From Acinetobacter piscicola (lineage in GTDB: Bacteria; Pseudomonadota; Gammaproteobacteria; Pseudomonadales; Moraxellaceae), in NCBI RefSeq assembly GCF_002233755.1, contig NZ_NIFO01000001.1, forward strand, positions 496,001 through 560,000: a stretch of 64,000 bases of DNA, given 5' to 3'. Position numbers and translations under genes: made by a program. Numbering within the stretch: position 1 is the stretch's first letter; the number at the start of each line of letters is the position of its first letter. This document shows, piece after piece, positions 53,145-62,102 of the stretch. Below the pieces are notes generated by a model. The model made no database searches and had not been told where the DNA came from. It worked only from the letters and a program-made list of their open reading frames with translations.

Positions 53145-54002
53145 TTAATTAAAAATATTTTTCGTCATCAATGGCCACAAGTTTTGATGTGATTTTCTAA
53201 ACATGAGCATATGCCCAATGGCTTTATGGTCATGTGCTTGAGGTTTTAACTCAATCATATTGGTATTTGCATTTGGATATAAACGCAATAGATCTTGAAC
53301 ATTGGCTTTTGTGGCAATTTCGTCATCGGAAGACCAATACACCGTAATAGGGCATTGAATTTCTTGATGGAAATCCTCAAAAATGGTTTTACCAATAGCG
53401 TTCATGACATAACCAGGTTTACTACAAAAGAGAGCCCATTGCTTAGCAACATTTTTTGGAAGGTTTTCCCCCATGCCGAGCATTTTTGTTGCGCCGTAGC
53501 CTTTAAATAAACTTGAAACTGGAAATACAAGCTTAAACATGACAGGTGCCAGATGTTTAGTTCGACCTTTCAAACCTTTAACATGTCCTGTTGAACCCGA
53601 AATAGCAATCACTTGTGCAACTTTGTCATAGTTTGGTACAACGCCAAGAAGTTGCCCGCCAGCGCTATGTCCAATTAAAATAACTTGGTCTTTTCCTGTT
53701 TTTGCAAGCAACACTTGAATTGCCGCAGGAATATCCAATTGTCCCCAATCTTGAATACTTGCATTTGATTGTCGAATTGGACCATGCAGTGATGCTCCAA
53801 TCCCACGATAATCAAAAACTAAAACATCTAAGTTTTGTTCAGTCAGCCATTCAATAAAGTCGTGATAAAAACCTTGAGTAATACCCGTTGCAGGGCAAAG
53901 CAAAACAGGTAACTTGTCAGTTGGATGTTTCGCCTTGTAAAAACGTGCACTTAAGCCATAGCCATCGGCACAACTTATGGTTAAATTTTCAAAAGTACTC
54001 AT
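53145..54002 (-). CDS. Alpha/beta hydrolase
   Basis: The 285-residue protein has the hydrolase fold with the nucleophile elbow GHSAGG at 111-116 (S113), an oxyanion strand LLCPATG (about 35-41), and late acidic and basic residues (SSDDEIAT, then QAHDHKAIGH) that fit the catalytic Asp and His. The sequence resembles the YheT/'serine aminopeptidase S33'-like group of proteins rather than a specific enzyme. No secretion signal is present. The substrate is unknown. It is monocistronic with its own terminator. Confidence 0.83.
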   Translation of the reverse strand: MSTFENLTISCADGYGLSARFYKAKHPTDKLPVLLCPATGITQGFYHDFIEWLTEQNLDVLVFDYRGIGASLHGPIRQSNASIQDWGQLDIPAAIQVLLAKTGKDQVILIGHSAGGQLLGVVPNYDKVAQVIAISGSTGHVKGLKGRTKHLAPVMFKLVFPVSSLFKGYGATKMLGMGENLPKNVAKQWALFCSKPGYVMNAIGKTIFEDFHQEIQCPITVYWSSDDEIATKANVQDLLRLYPNANTNMIELKPQAHDHKAIGHMLMFRKSHQNLWPLMTKNIFN

Positions 54003-54141
54003 AATAAATCGATAACGTTTAGAATTATGTTTACTTTAAATGAGTTCCGAAAGGAAACTTAATTAAAACGTGACTAAAAAGTCATTATGCTCGAATAGCT
54101 TGAGTATTAAATTTGACTGTTAAATAAAATAGGACAATAAA

Positions 54142-54600
54142 ATGGGTATTGGTCTTTTACCACTTTCAGCAAAATTAGCTATATTATTCAGTGGGATATA
54201 TTTGTTGGTTGGCATGCTAACAGGAGTATGGAAGTATTATCAAATAAGCCGTTCTGAGTTAGCAAGGGCGCATTATTATGTGGATATTGCTCATCGCAGT
54301 AGCTTACTTTATGCACCTGCAACGCTGATTTTAGCCATCATGGCTTACTGTTCTGTGTGGTCAGAAATTGTAAATCTTTTATTTATTGTCATTAATTTAA
54401 TTTTCTTTACTTTTTCAATTGCGAGCTATGTGTTGCATGGTTTCTTAAAAGACACGACCAACCAATTTAAAGAACCACACCAATTAGGAAAAATGCAATT
54501 ACCAAAAATACTGATGCGTATGGCAATGGTTTTATTGGTGATTGGTGAAGTTACTGCGACAGGTGGTCTTTTATTGGGAATGTTCAAGGGATTGTTCTGA
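54142..54600 (+). CDS. Uncharacterised four-helix membrane protein
   Basis: The 152-residue protein has four hydrophobic segments (about 8-28, 53-72, 77-98 and 128-150) linked by short loops with basic residues, and no signal peptide. I do not recognise the family. The segment RAHYYVDIAHRSSLLYAPA (about 41-59) is a possible conserved loop. The ATG at 54142 follows an AGGACAATAAA ribosome binding site. It converges with a small membrane-protein gene; a 17-bp direct repeat lies in between. Confidence 0.7.
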   Translation: MGIGLLPLSAKLAILFSGIYLLVGMLTGVWKYYQISRSELARAHYYVDIAHRSSLLYAPATLILAIMAYCSVWSEIVNLLFIVINLIFFTFSIASYVLHGFLKDTTNQFKEPHQLGKMQLPKILMRMAMVLLVIGEVTATGGLLLGMFKGLF

Positions 54601-54608
54601 TTTAAGCT

Positions 54609-54657
54609 ATATTAAATCGTTTGAATATTGGGTTGATTGAATATTAAATTGTTTGAA
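54609..54657. repeat. 17-bp direct repeat after the 152-residue membrane-protein gene
   Basis: ATATTAAATCGTTTGAA (54609-54625) and ATATTAAATTGTTTGAA (54641-54657) match at 16 of 17 positions and are spaced exactly 32 bp apart. No function is apparent. Confidence 0.5.
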
Positions 54658-54716
54658 AGTTTTTAACGTAAGTATTTGTTTTTTAAATTCTTATAGTTTT
54701 TATTTCTTCATTCATT

Positions 54717-54744
54717 AAAGATGGATGCTTCGCATCCATCTTTT
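54717..54744. terminator. Bidirectional terminator
   Basis: AAAGATGGATGC (54717-54728) and GCATCCATCTTT (54732-54743) form a 12-bp stem with a 3-nt loop, with a T-run on the plus strand. It lies at the convergence of two membrane-protein genes. Confidence 0.85.
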
Positions 54745-54979
54745 ATTCTGTAATTTTCGCAAGCTTTCGCGATTTATGATCGACAACATCCCAAAGATAG
54801 AAGGCTGCAGATACGATTAATGCATAAGCAAAAAATTCAGGTTTTAAATTACCTTGAATGAGCCCATGAATAAATAGGGTAGCAAGAAGTGCCAACGTAG
54901 TGCTTAAATACGTGACCATTTTTTTGTTTGCCTTCAACGAATTAATGAAGACTTGCTTGTCGAAATGTATTGGTAACAT
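54743..54979 (-). CDS. Small two-helix membrane protein behind a Pho-box array
   Basis: The protein (78 residues from the ATG at 54979) has two membrane helices (about 23-42 and 48-65) and charged ends. I do not recognise the family. The ATG at 54979 (MLPIHFDK) is chosen over one at 54985 because the strong AGGAGG site is 7 nt upstream of it and directly abuts the other. Upstream lies an array of four PhoB half-sites (55077-55116) in the orientation that would activate this gene, so it may be induced in phosphate starvation. Confidence 0.7.
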   Translation of the reverse strand: MLPIHFDKQVFINSLKANKKMVTYLSTTLALLATLFIHGLIQGNLKPEFFAYALIVSAAFYLWDVVDHKSRKLAKITE

Positions 54980-55076
54980 CTCCATACCTCCTGTCTGCTC
55001 GACAAAAACCTAATTGTTTTGGTCTGGATTGGTTTATTTAGTTGTACCACATCTGATTATTATTTCAAGTGAAAAT

Positions 55077-55116
55077 ATGACTATTTTCATGACTAAATAT
55101 GACATATTTATGACAA
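55077..55116 (-). promoter_or_regulatory. Pho-box array (PhoB binding sites)
   Basis: On the minus strand the sequence TTGTCATAAATATGTCAT (55099-55116) matches the 18-bp Pho box CTGTCATAWAWCTGTCAY at 16 positions. Two more GTCAT half-sites follow at 55089-55093 and 55077-55081. Spacing between half-sites is 10 to 12 bp, that is, one helical turn. An AATAAT lies 12 bp further on as a possible -10 element for the gene at 54979. Confidence 0.72.
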
Positions 55117-55509
55117 AACATGAATATTTCATTTATTTTAAAAATATGTTTAATCAATATTGGATTATAAAGGTAGTGAAATTTAAAAGTGAGATCTAGT
55201 TATCATTATAAAATACAATAAGTTGTAGATAGATGGAAGAGAACTAAGACCAAAGTTTATGATTTTGATGCAAAAAATAAGCCTAATTTGTATACCGAAT
55301 CGGTTTAATTTATTCAAATTTCTTTATTGTTTTATTTGGTTGAAATTTGATCAAATGGAAGAGAGGCACGTCCTAGAAAAAAATTTACTGCATTTGAATA
55401 ACGAAGTGTCGCAAACAATAACAGCCAGTTGGATAAACTTGACGATTATTGATTACTCATAAAATATGATTTGGGTAAAATCAAATTTTAAAGGTAGGTT
55501 AAAAAAGGT
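55117..55509. other. AT-rich gene-free stretch
   Basis: About 390 bp with only short frames that lack ribosome binding sites and resemble chance. The brnQ gene ends at its right edge. I see no clear terminator for brnQ and no further element. Confidence 0.35.
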
Positions 55510-56802
55510 TTATTTTTTAACTTTATCAATTACGACACAAATAATGAATACAATTAAAGATGGAATTAACCATGCTAAGTTTTGTTCATTCAAAGGTAAG
55601 TTTTGGATCAATGCAGGTAAATTGTCTTTAAAGCTTGTGACTTTAATTCCTTCAATAACCCCAAAAATGAATGAAACAGCTGTTACTGGTGCAATCACTA
55701 AAGATGGATTGTTGAATTTTTTCCAGAAGAAGCTCAGTACAATCACCACAATTGCTGGCGGATAGATGGCACTTAAAACAGGAACTGAAAAAGCAATTAA
55801 CTTGGTTAAACCTAGATTTGAAATAACCAATGAGAATAAAACTAAAATGACCACTAAAATCTTGTAAGGGATTTTGAGCAATTCAGAGAAATATTCTGCA
55901 CATGCGCAGGTTAAGCCAATCGCAGTCACCATACATGCAATAAAAATTAGAGCAGTAAGGAATAATGACCCTAAATTACCAAAAGCATGTTGCACATAGG
56001 CATGTAGAATCACAGCTCCATTTGCAGCATTAGGTGCAACATCATGGCTGCCTAAACCCAATTTAAATAAGCTGAGATAAACGAGCGTTAAACCGACACC
56101 TGAAATTAAACTAGCGATGACCGCATATTTAGTCACTAACTTTTTGTCAGTTACACCACGCGAATGAATGGCATGAATAATGACAATACCGAAAACCAAT
56201 GCGCCTAAAGTATCCATGGTTAAGTAACCATTGACGAAACCTTCAGAAACAGGGCTAGTGACATAATTATTAATTGCAGGAGAGATTGAACCTGTTGGTG
56301 TGACCAACGCAGCAATGCCTAGAATAGCAAGTGCAATAATTTTCAATGGTGCAAGAACATGCCCGACAGTATCCAATAACTTATTTGGATAAAGAGACAC
56401 GACTGTGACAAAAGCAAAATAAACAATACTATAGATCAGTAAAGATGTGCTGCTATTTCCAAAATAAGGAGAAAAACCGATTTCGTAAGAAACCGTTGCA
56501 GTACGTGGCGTAGCGAATAAAGGTCCGACAGAAAGGTAGCAAACGACAGTTAACATTAAACTGGCAACTTTACCCAAAGGCGAACTTAAAATTGCAATAG
56601 AACCTTCAGTTTTTGAAAGCGCCATGATGGTGAGTACAGGTAGACCTACAGCAGTGATTAGAAAACCTAAAGCTGCGAGCCATACATGTTCACCTGCTTG
56701 TTGAGCAACAATAGGTGGAAAGATAATATTGCCTGCCCCAATAAATAAGGCAAAAGTCATAAAACCTAAAGCAATAATATCCTTTGTACGGAGATTCGTC
56801 AT
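55510..56802 (-). CDS. brnQ: Branched-chain amino acid transporter (LIVCS family)
   Basis: BrnQ is a sodium-coupled symporter for leucine, isoleucine and valine. The 430-residue protein has about twelve membrane helices and the family motifs [20 protein letters not shown] (about 18-37) and [15 protein letters not shown] (about 94-108). Length is standard. It is monocistronic. The 330 bp upstream (56803-57144) is shared with the divergent map gene. Confidence 0.93.
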   Translation of the reverse strand: MTNLRTKDIIALGFMTFALFIGAGNIIFPPIVAQQAGEHVWLAALGFLITAVGLPVLTIMALSKTEGSIAILSSPLGKVASLMLTVVCYLSVGPLFATPRTATVSYEIGFSPYFGNSSTSLLIYSIVYFAFVTVVSLYPNKLLDTVGHVLAPLKIIALAILGIAALVTPTGSISPAINNYVTSPVSEGFVNGYLTMDTLGALVFGIVIIHAIHSRGVTDKKLVTKYAVIASLISGVGLTLVYLSLFKLGLGSHDVAPNAANGAVILHAYVQHAFGNLGSLFLTALIFIACMVTAIGLTCACAEYFSELLKIPYKILVVILVLFSLVISNLGLTKLIAFSVPVLSAIYPPAIVVIVLSFFWKKFNNPSLVIAPVTAVSFIFGVIEGIKVTSFKDNLPALIQNLPLNEQNLAWLIPSLIVFIICVVIDKVKK

Positions 56803-57111
56803 AAAGGAAGAGGTTAGAGAAACAAAAACGGTGATTTTAGTAGAAAAGTGATTTTTTTTGTATTTTATTTTATAAATATTATTCCTGAAGTTTATAAATT
56901 TTAACCAATTAGCAATATAAATTATATTTATGTAGATGATTAATCGCTTAATTTAGATCATTATTGTCAAAAGCATATTTGAAAATAATTAATCTTGTGT
57001 TTTAATTGATTTTTTATGCATTTATCTTATTTTGTAAATATTGAGGAATATTTCACATTGCAAAGTTCTTTGTAATGGTTAAGAAAAAGCACAATCAGCG
57101 CATAAAAAGCT
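56803..57111. other. Divergent control region between brnQ and map
   Basis: About 300 bp, AT-rich, without a gene. A short inverted repeat ATATAAATTATATTTAT near 56916-56932 is visible. Promoters for both genes should lie here; only the map -10 element is clear. Confidence 0.35.
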
Positions 57112-57117
57112 TATAAT
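57112..57117 (+). promoter_or_regulatory. Candidate map -10 element
   Basis: TATAAT at 57112-57117 lies 27 bp before the map ATG. The -35 region (GCACAA, 17 bp upstream) is poor. Confidence 0.45.
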
Positions 57118-57144
57118 GCATGCTCATAATTGCGGACAGATACG

Positions 57145-57939
57145 ATGAAAGCTTCTACTATCACGATTAAAACTGAACAAGACCTTGAAAAATTACGAGT
57201 GTCTGGGCGTTTGGCTGCGCAGGTTTTAGAGATGATAGGTGAGTATGTCAAGCCGGGTGTGACAACAGAGTATTTAGATGATTTGTGCAATGATTTTATT
57301 GTCAATACATTGAAAGTGATCCCTGCAAATGTGGGTTATTATGGTTATACCAAAACGACCTGTATTTCTCCAAATGAAGTAGTTTGTCATGGTATTCCTT
57401 CTAATAGCATCGTTTTGAATGATGGCGATATTATCAATATTGATGTTGCGATTATTAAAGATGGATATTTTGGTGATACCAGTCGGATGTACTATGTGGG
57501 TAGTGTAAAACCTGAAGCAAAGAAGTTGGTTGACACAACTTATCTTGCAATGGTCGCAGGTATTCATACAGTGAAGCCTGGAGCAACATTGGGTGATGTA
57601 GGTGCTGCAATTCAACAAGTTGCAGAGCAAGAAGGTTATTCAATTGTTCGCGAATATTGTGGTCACGGCATTGGTAAGGTATATCATGAACAACCCAATG
57701 TGCTACATTATGGACAGGCGGGACATGGCTTAATTCTTAAAAAAGGCATGGTCTTTACCATTGAACCGATGGTCAATGCAGGTAAAGCAAAAGTTAAAGA
57801 ACTGAAAGATGGTTGGACTGTTATTACCGCAGACAAGTCTCTATCTGCACAGTGGGAACATATGATTGCAGTCACGGATACCGGATTTGAGTTGTTGTCG
57901 CCTTGGCCAGAAGGTACAGGGTTTTATCCTGAAATTTAA
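57145..57939 (+). CDS. map: Methionine aminopeptidase type I
   Basis: Map removes the initiator methionine from nascent proteins. From the ATG at 57145 the protein has 264 residues; the five metal ligands are D100, D111, H174, E207 and E238 (in NIDVAI, GDTSR, CGHGIG, TIEPMV and QWEHMI), and H82 in VCHGIP is the conserved active-site histidine. The frame extends to a TTG at 57130, but the ATG gives the usual N-terminus MKASTITIKTEQDLEKLR. The C-terminal PEI tail is normal. It may be a paralogue of the main map copy usually found next to rpsB. Confidence 0.93.
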   Translation: MKASTITIKTEQDLEKLRVSGRLAAQVLEMIGEYVKPGVTTEYLDDLCNDFIVNTLKVIPANVGYYGYTKTTCISPNEVVCHGIPSNSIVLNDGDIINIDVAIIKDGYFGDTSRMYYVGSVKPEAKKLVDTTYLAMVAGIHTVKPGATLGDVGAAIQQVAEQEGYSIVREYCGHGIGKVYHEQPNVLHYGQAGHGLILKKGMVFTIEPMVNAGKAKVKELKDGWTVITADKSLSAQWEHMIAVTDTGFELLSPWPEGTGFYPEI

Positions 57940-58096
57940 TACCTATACAACTTTTGTCTAAGAATTGTGATTCAATACGGGTTTAATTGTTTTTTTGTCT
58001 TATGTTTTTGCATTATTTATCACATTTTTTTTTAATTAATTTAATTGTTTAGATCTATTAATACAAAAAATTAATTGTTTAATCGTTTTTAAGTAT

Positions 58097-58125
58097 TTGT
58101 TTAAATAGTGAGCGGTGTGTAATAT
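58097..58125 (+). promoter_or_regulatory. Candidate promoter of an intergenic RNA
   Basis: TTGTTT (58097-58102) and TAATAT (58120-58125) are separated by exactly 17 bp. No start codon with a ribosome binding site follows before a strong terminator 80 bp downstream. Confidence 0.5.
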
Positions 58126-58131
58126 ACGTTT

Positions 58132-58211
58132 CAGATTCTAGCTGTAGTTTCTACTTTATTTAACTTATTTTAAGTTTCTAAGCTTATCCATCATAGGGTA
58201 AGCTTTTTTTT
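58132..58211 (+). ncRNA. Candidate small RNA between map and the Sbal_3080-like lipoprotein
   Basis: The predicted transcript of about 80 nt starts after the TAATAT promoter and ends at an intrinsic terminator: AAGCTTATCC (58180-58189) pairs with GGGTAAGCTT (58196-58205, one T-G wobble) around a 6-nt loop, followed by eight T. A further small hairpin AACTT/AAGTT lies before the terminator. The region contains no frame worth calling. The terminator could instead be a late terminator for map, 240 bp downstream. Confidence 0.45.
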
Positions 58212-58260
58212 GTCTGTAATATTAGTATGAATTTAAAGATCAGCTTGAGATAAGCATTTA

Positions 58261-58704
58261 TTATTTACTTTTAGGATCAACCAATTGCTCCACTAGCTCG
58301 TCAACTTTAGTGTCCGTGCTACGCCATTTGTTTAAAGCGAGACCACCTTTTCCTTTTAATCTAAATTCTGCTTCAGAAACGATTCGTCCTTGTTTCATGA
58401 GAGTAAATTTTGCATAAGTTAAATAAGTCACAAAATCCCATGAGCGTAATGCTGTGTAATTCATCGTTGTTTCACACATCACAGGTTTTGAATTTTCAGG
58501 GTAAATTCGTGCATTAATGTTGTATCGCCTGAAACTACGTATAATAGATTGTTCAAACCCATCGATTGTCACTTTTGAGTTATGAATAACACATATTTGT
58601 TTTACAGATTGTGGTTGAAATCCGTCATTATTTTTCACTTGAATTGAAGTGCATGCATTCAGTGTTAAAGCAAAAATTCCAACTGTAAATAATTTCTTTT
58701 TCAT
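58261..58704 (-). CDS. Sbal_3080 family-like lipoprotein
   Basis: The 147-residue protein starts MKKKLFTVGIFALTLNACTS, a type II signal peptide with the lipobox LNAC and lipidation at C18. The mature part has ICVIHNSKVTIDGFEQSIIR and ends in LALNKWRSTDTKVDELVEQL, which resembles the Sbal_3080 lipoprotein family found in gammaproteobacteria. Function is unknown. It lies 13 bp after benE, so the two probably form an operon; whether the lipoprotein works with the transporter is not known. Confidence 0.72.
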   Translation of the reverse strand: MKKKLFTVGIFALTLNACTSIQVKNNDGFQPQSVKQICVIHNSKVTIDGFEQSIIRSFRRYNINARIYPENSKPVMCETTMNYTALRSWDFVTYLTYAKFTLMKQGRIVSEAEFRLKGKGGLALNKWRSTDTKVDELVEQLVDPKSK

Positions 58705-58717
58705 AAGTTATCATCAC

Positions 58718-59890
58718 TTATTTTTTAGTTCTAAAATTTAAAATAAATGACACTGCAAATCCGAACAATAATCCCCAAAATGCTGAACCAATACCAAAGA
58801 ATTGCACGCTTGAAGCACTGAATAAGAATGTGAGTAATGCTGCTTCACGGTCTTTCACTTCATAAAAAGCAATTGCAATGTTATGACTAATTGTACCGAA
58901 TAGGGCAATTCCTGCTAAAGCAACGATAAAAAGATGTGGGAAAGACATGAGCAAACTGGTGAGAGTTGCTGCAAAAAGCCCCATCAAAATATAGAAAAAT
59001 CCACAACTAATCCCTGCGATATAGCGCTTAGATGGATCAGGGTGAACTTGATCATCTAAACTGACAGCAGCACTAATTGCTGCAATATTTACGGTATAGC
59101 AGCCAAAAGGTGCAAGAATGGCTTGTGTCAAACCTGTCCAACCAATCAGTTGATTGACATGGGGTTGATAACCGTAGCTTTTAATCATGGCAATACCGGG
59201 CAAATATTGAGAAGCCATGTTGATCACAAATAAAGGTAAAGCCAGTCCAAATAAAGCAGACCATGTAAATTCAGGTGTCATCCATACAGGTTTTGCCAAA
59301 CTCCAATGTAAAACTGGGGTATGAAACTCCATAAACAAAGGACAAATCAGAATCCCTGCAATAACTGTAATGACAATGCAATAACGTGCCCATAAACGTT
59401 TAGAAATAATATAAATAGCAAGTAAAGATAAAATGAATTGCCAATCGTTTTGCATACTGGCAAATAAGGCGATACCAAACTTGAGTAATACTCCTGCAAG
59501 CATGGCACTGGTTAAACTTTGTGGAATGTAGGCAAGGACTTTTTCAAAAATACCTAAGAATCCTAAAATCGCAGTCAATAAACCACAGACTAAGAAGGCA
59601 CCAATTGCTTCATAAAGTGTATAACCACTCGCAGTTGCTAGGATGAGTGCAAGCCCAGCCGTTGACCATGATGTCGCAACTGGATATTTAAATTTCCAAG
59701 ACAGAATCAGTCCCGAAAGACCAATACCTAAACCCAGTGCCCAAAACCAAGAAGTAATTTGTTCAGGCGTTGCACTAAGTAGCTGTGCGGCTTGAATCAC
59801 CAATACAGCTGAAACACTGATACCAATTAAAAAGGTAATAAAGCCTGCAAAAACAGCAGGTATAGAAAAGTCTTGGAGTATTTTTTGCAT
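58718..59890 (-). CDS. benE: BenE family benzoate/H+ symporter
   Basis: BenE takes up benzoate with protons. The 390-residue protein has about twelve membrane helices and family motifs IPAVFAGFITFLIGISVSAV (about 10-29), FGCYTVNIAAISAA (about 256-269) and TGLTQAILAPFG just before. No benABCD genes lie in the window, so the substrate could be another aromatic acid. A lipoprotein gene follows after 13 bp. The start at 59890 follows no clear ribosome binding site. Confidence 0.85.
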   Translation of the reverse strand: MQKILQDFSIPAVFAGFITFLIGISVSAVLVIQAAQLLSATPEQITSWFWALGLGIGLSGLILSWKFKYPVATSWSTAGLALILATASGYTLYEAIGAFLVCGLLTAILGFLGIFEKVLAYIPQSLTSAMLAGVLLKFGIALFASMQNDWQFILSLLAIYIISKRLWARYCIVITVIAGILICPLFMEFHTPVLHWSLAKPVWMTPEFTWSALFGLALPLFVINMASQYLPGIAMIKSYGYQPHVNQLIGWTGLTQAILAPFGCYTVNIAAISAAVSLDDQVHPDPSKRYIAGISCGFFYILMGLFAATLTSLLMSFPHLFIVALAGIALFGTISHNIAIAFYEVKDREAALLTFLFSASSVQFFGIGSAFWGLLFGFAVSFILNFRTKK

Positions 59891-60236
59891 GATCCCTAGC
59901 TTTTGAATTTGACTAAATGGTAGAAAAGTACACTAATCATCATACACGGAACGATTTGTTGCTTATAGCAATAATCGTGAGATTGCTCATTTTAAACATG
60001 AAATTTTCTAATGCTAATGATGAAAGCATTTTATAACTTATTCCAAATATTCATTCGTGATCAATTTACGAAAAGTTTTAACGAGTTTGGATTTTCATCA
60101 ATGGTCTTAATCAAATATTCAACTCATCGAAGTTGAAATTCACAAGTCATATAGAACTCACTGATTGATCGAGAAAAGCTCTATGTTTAGTCAGCGAGTT
60201 TAAACACTGACAATATCAAGCTTCATAATATAAAGC
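59891..60236. other. Gene-free region between leuE and benE
   Basis: About 345 bp. I find no coding frame, terminator or consensus promoter that stands out, apart from an AAGCTT-AAGCTT pair close to the leuE stop. Confidence 0.35.
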
Positions 60237-60890
60237 TTACATTGTAGACGTCGCCAGTTTTAAACCAAAGCCACAAAATAATAACCCTACGCATGCCACA
60301 CTAAAAGCAGCGACTTTATAACGACGATTAAAGAAGTTCGCCAGTTTAATTCCCGAAAAAATCAGAATAGTAAGATAAGCCATACTAATCACTTGCAAAA
60401 TCACAGAAAGTACAGCAAAACTAATCGCAGGATAGGGATATTGGGGATCTACAAATTGAACAAAAAAGGACAAGTAAAACATAATCGCTTTAGGATTTAA
60501 TAAACTAATGGTTAATGCGGTTCTAAAGGGATGAAACTGTTCAACAGTCGTTGAGTTTTCTGAAATTGTTTGAATATTCTTGGGTTTATTCATCCATGTT
60601 TTTACACTGGCGATAAGTAATCGAACGCCAAGATATGAAAGATATGCCGCGCCAGTAATTTTAAGAATAATAAATAACCAAGGGAAGGTATGTAACAGTG
60701 ATGCCGCACCAAGTACTGTACATAGAATGAGGATTAAATCACCTACAAACACACCAAAAGCGCCAATATAACCTGTTTTGATCCCAAATCGAGAGGCAAT
60801 AGACATCACGTAAAGCGAGTTTGGTCCCGGCAAAATGACAATGAAAATAGCCCCTAAGACATACGTTGCAATATCGGTAATACCAAACAC
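60237..60890 (-). CDS. leuE: LysE/RhtB family amino acid exporter (LeuE-like)
   Basis: RhtB-family proteins export amino acids; the closest by eye is LeuE, which exports leucine. The 217-residue protein has six membrane helices and the signature GAIFIVILPGPNSLYVMSIA (about 12-31), then GDLILILCTVLGAASLLHT and SYLGVRLL. Leucine export is inferred from the N-terminal half alone; other substrates are possible. It is monocistronic with tal upstream ending in a terminator. Confidence 0.83.
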   Translation of the reverse strand: MFGITDIATYVLGAIFIVILPGPNSLYVMSIASRFGIKTGYIGAFGVFVGDLILILCTVLGAASLLHTFPWLFIILKITGAAYLSYLGVRLLIASVKTWMNKPKNIQTISENSTTVEQFHPFRTALTISLLNPKAIMFYLSFFVQFVDPQYPYPAISFAVLSVILQVISMAYLTILIFSGIKLANFFNRRYKVAAFSVACVGLLFCGFGLKLATSTM

Positions 60891-60922
60891 GGGATACTCA
60901 CTAGATTATCAAATATAAATAA

Positions 60923-60956
60923 AAAACCGAGCTTGTATCATAACAAACTCGGTTTT
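60923..60956 (-). terminator. Terminator of the transaldolase gene
   Basis: AAAACCGAG (60923-60931) with CTCGGTTTT (60948-60956), and inside it TTGT with ACAA, form a bulged stem of 13 bp; on the minus strand it ends in TTTTTTATTTAT. It lies between leuE and tal. Confidence 0.85.
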
Positions 60957-61027
60957 AAATTGTGAGCAATTTTAGTGCATTAATCCACTAAATTAATGCA
61001 TAGAAAATGCATTCAAATTTGAAACAA

Positions 61028-62014
61028 TTAATCAATAAAATCTGCTTCTAAGCCAAAGGATTGACGTAATAATAAAGCCAATTGTTCACGTGCTTTGATA
61101 AAACCATCGACTCCGCTTTGTAGCAATTGGAATGACATCAAATCACCCTCTAATTGCTGTTTAAAGTCAGCTTTAGAAATTTCTTGGTATGGCTGATTTT
61201 GATCATTCTGTACGTGTTTGTGCAGTTGTGGTTCAACGATACGCTGATCTTGCTCTAACTTTGTCAGTAATCCGGGTGCAACAGTGAGTAAGTCACAGCC
61301 CGCCAATGCTAGAACTTGGTCTACACTACGGAAACTTGCACCCATCACTTCAGTTTTAATTTGATGCTGTTTGTAGTAAGCATAAATGTGTTTAACTGAA
61401 AGCACCCCTGGATCTTTTTCAATTGGGTAGTTATCTACATTTTCAGCTTTTTTGTACCAATCTAAAATTCGGCCTACGAATGGAGAGATCAGGGTGACTT
61501 CAGCGTCTGCACAGGCCTTGGCTTGGTGCATACCGAAAAGTAGTGTTAAATTGCAATGAATACCTTCAGCTTCAAGTGCTTTCGCCGCTTGAATACCTTC
61601 CCATGTCGAGGCAATTTTAATTAAAATGCGATCTTGGTCGATACCATATGATTTATAAAGCGCTAGTAATTCTTTGGCTTTGACAATGGTTTCATCAGTA
61701 TTATAAGAAAGCGCAGCATCAACCTCAGTCGAAACACGTCCTTCAATTGCTTTTAAAATTTCTACGCCGAGTTTTACTGTAAGAATGTCAATAGTACGAT
61801 CGACAAGTTGATCGAGTTGATATCCTTCTTTTTTCGCTTGGTCGTAAGCATCTTCAATGAGCTCACGATTTTCAGGTTGCTGAGCAGCCGAGGTAATGAG
61901 TGAAGGATTGGTTGTTGCGTCTAAAGGACGAAATTGTTGAATAGCAGCTAAATCACCTGTATCAGCAACAATAGTGGTTAAGCGTTTTAATTGATCTAAT
62001 GCAGATTGTGTCAT
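61028..62014 (-). CDS. tal: Transaldolase
   Basis: Transaldolase moves a dihydroxyacetone unit between sugar phosphates in the pentose phosphate pathway. The 328-residue TalB-type protein has DATTNPSLI (32-40), and the Schiff-base lysine K133 in ILIKIASTWEG; further conserved residues are TLLFGMHQAKACADA (about 157-171) and SPFVGRILDWY. Length is standard. Acinetobacter lacks much of glycolysis, so the enzyme probably serves pentose supply. A terminator follows. Confidence 0.96.
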   Translation of the reverse strand: MTQSALDQLKRLTTIVADTGDLAAIQQFRPLDATTNPSLITSAAQQPENRELIEDAYDQAKKEGYQLDQLVDRTIDILTVKLGVEILKAIEGRVSTEVDAALSYNTDETIVKAKELLALYKSYGIDQDRILIKIASTWEGIQAAKALEAEGIHCNLTLLFGMHQAKACADAEVTLISPFVGRILDWYKKAENVDNYPIEKDPGVLSVKHIYAYYKQHQIKTEVMGASFRSVDQVLALAGCDLLTVAPGLLTKLEQDQRIVEPQLHKHVQNDQNQPYQEISKADFKQQLEGDLMSFQLLQSGVDGFIKAREQLALLLRQSFGLEADFID

Positions 62015-62102
62015 TGCCGTCTATTTCTTAGTTAAAATATTTGTAATTTATTTATAACACAATGCAAATTTAGCAAAAGTGGAAAAAGTGTTGAATTTGA
62101 CA

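Noticed and set aside
55014-55462. Two short frames in the AT-rich region before brnQ
   Set aside because: No ribosome binding site; one runs through the Pho-box array; composition looks random.
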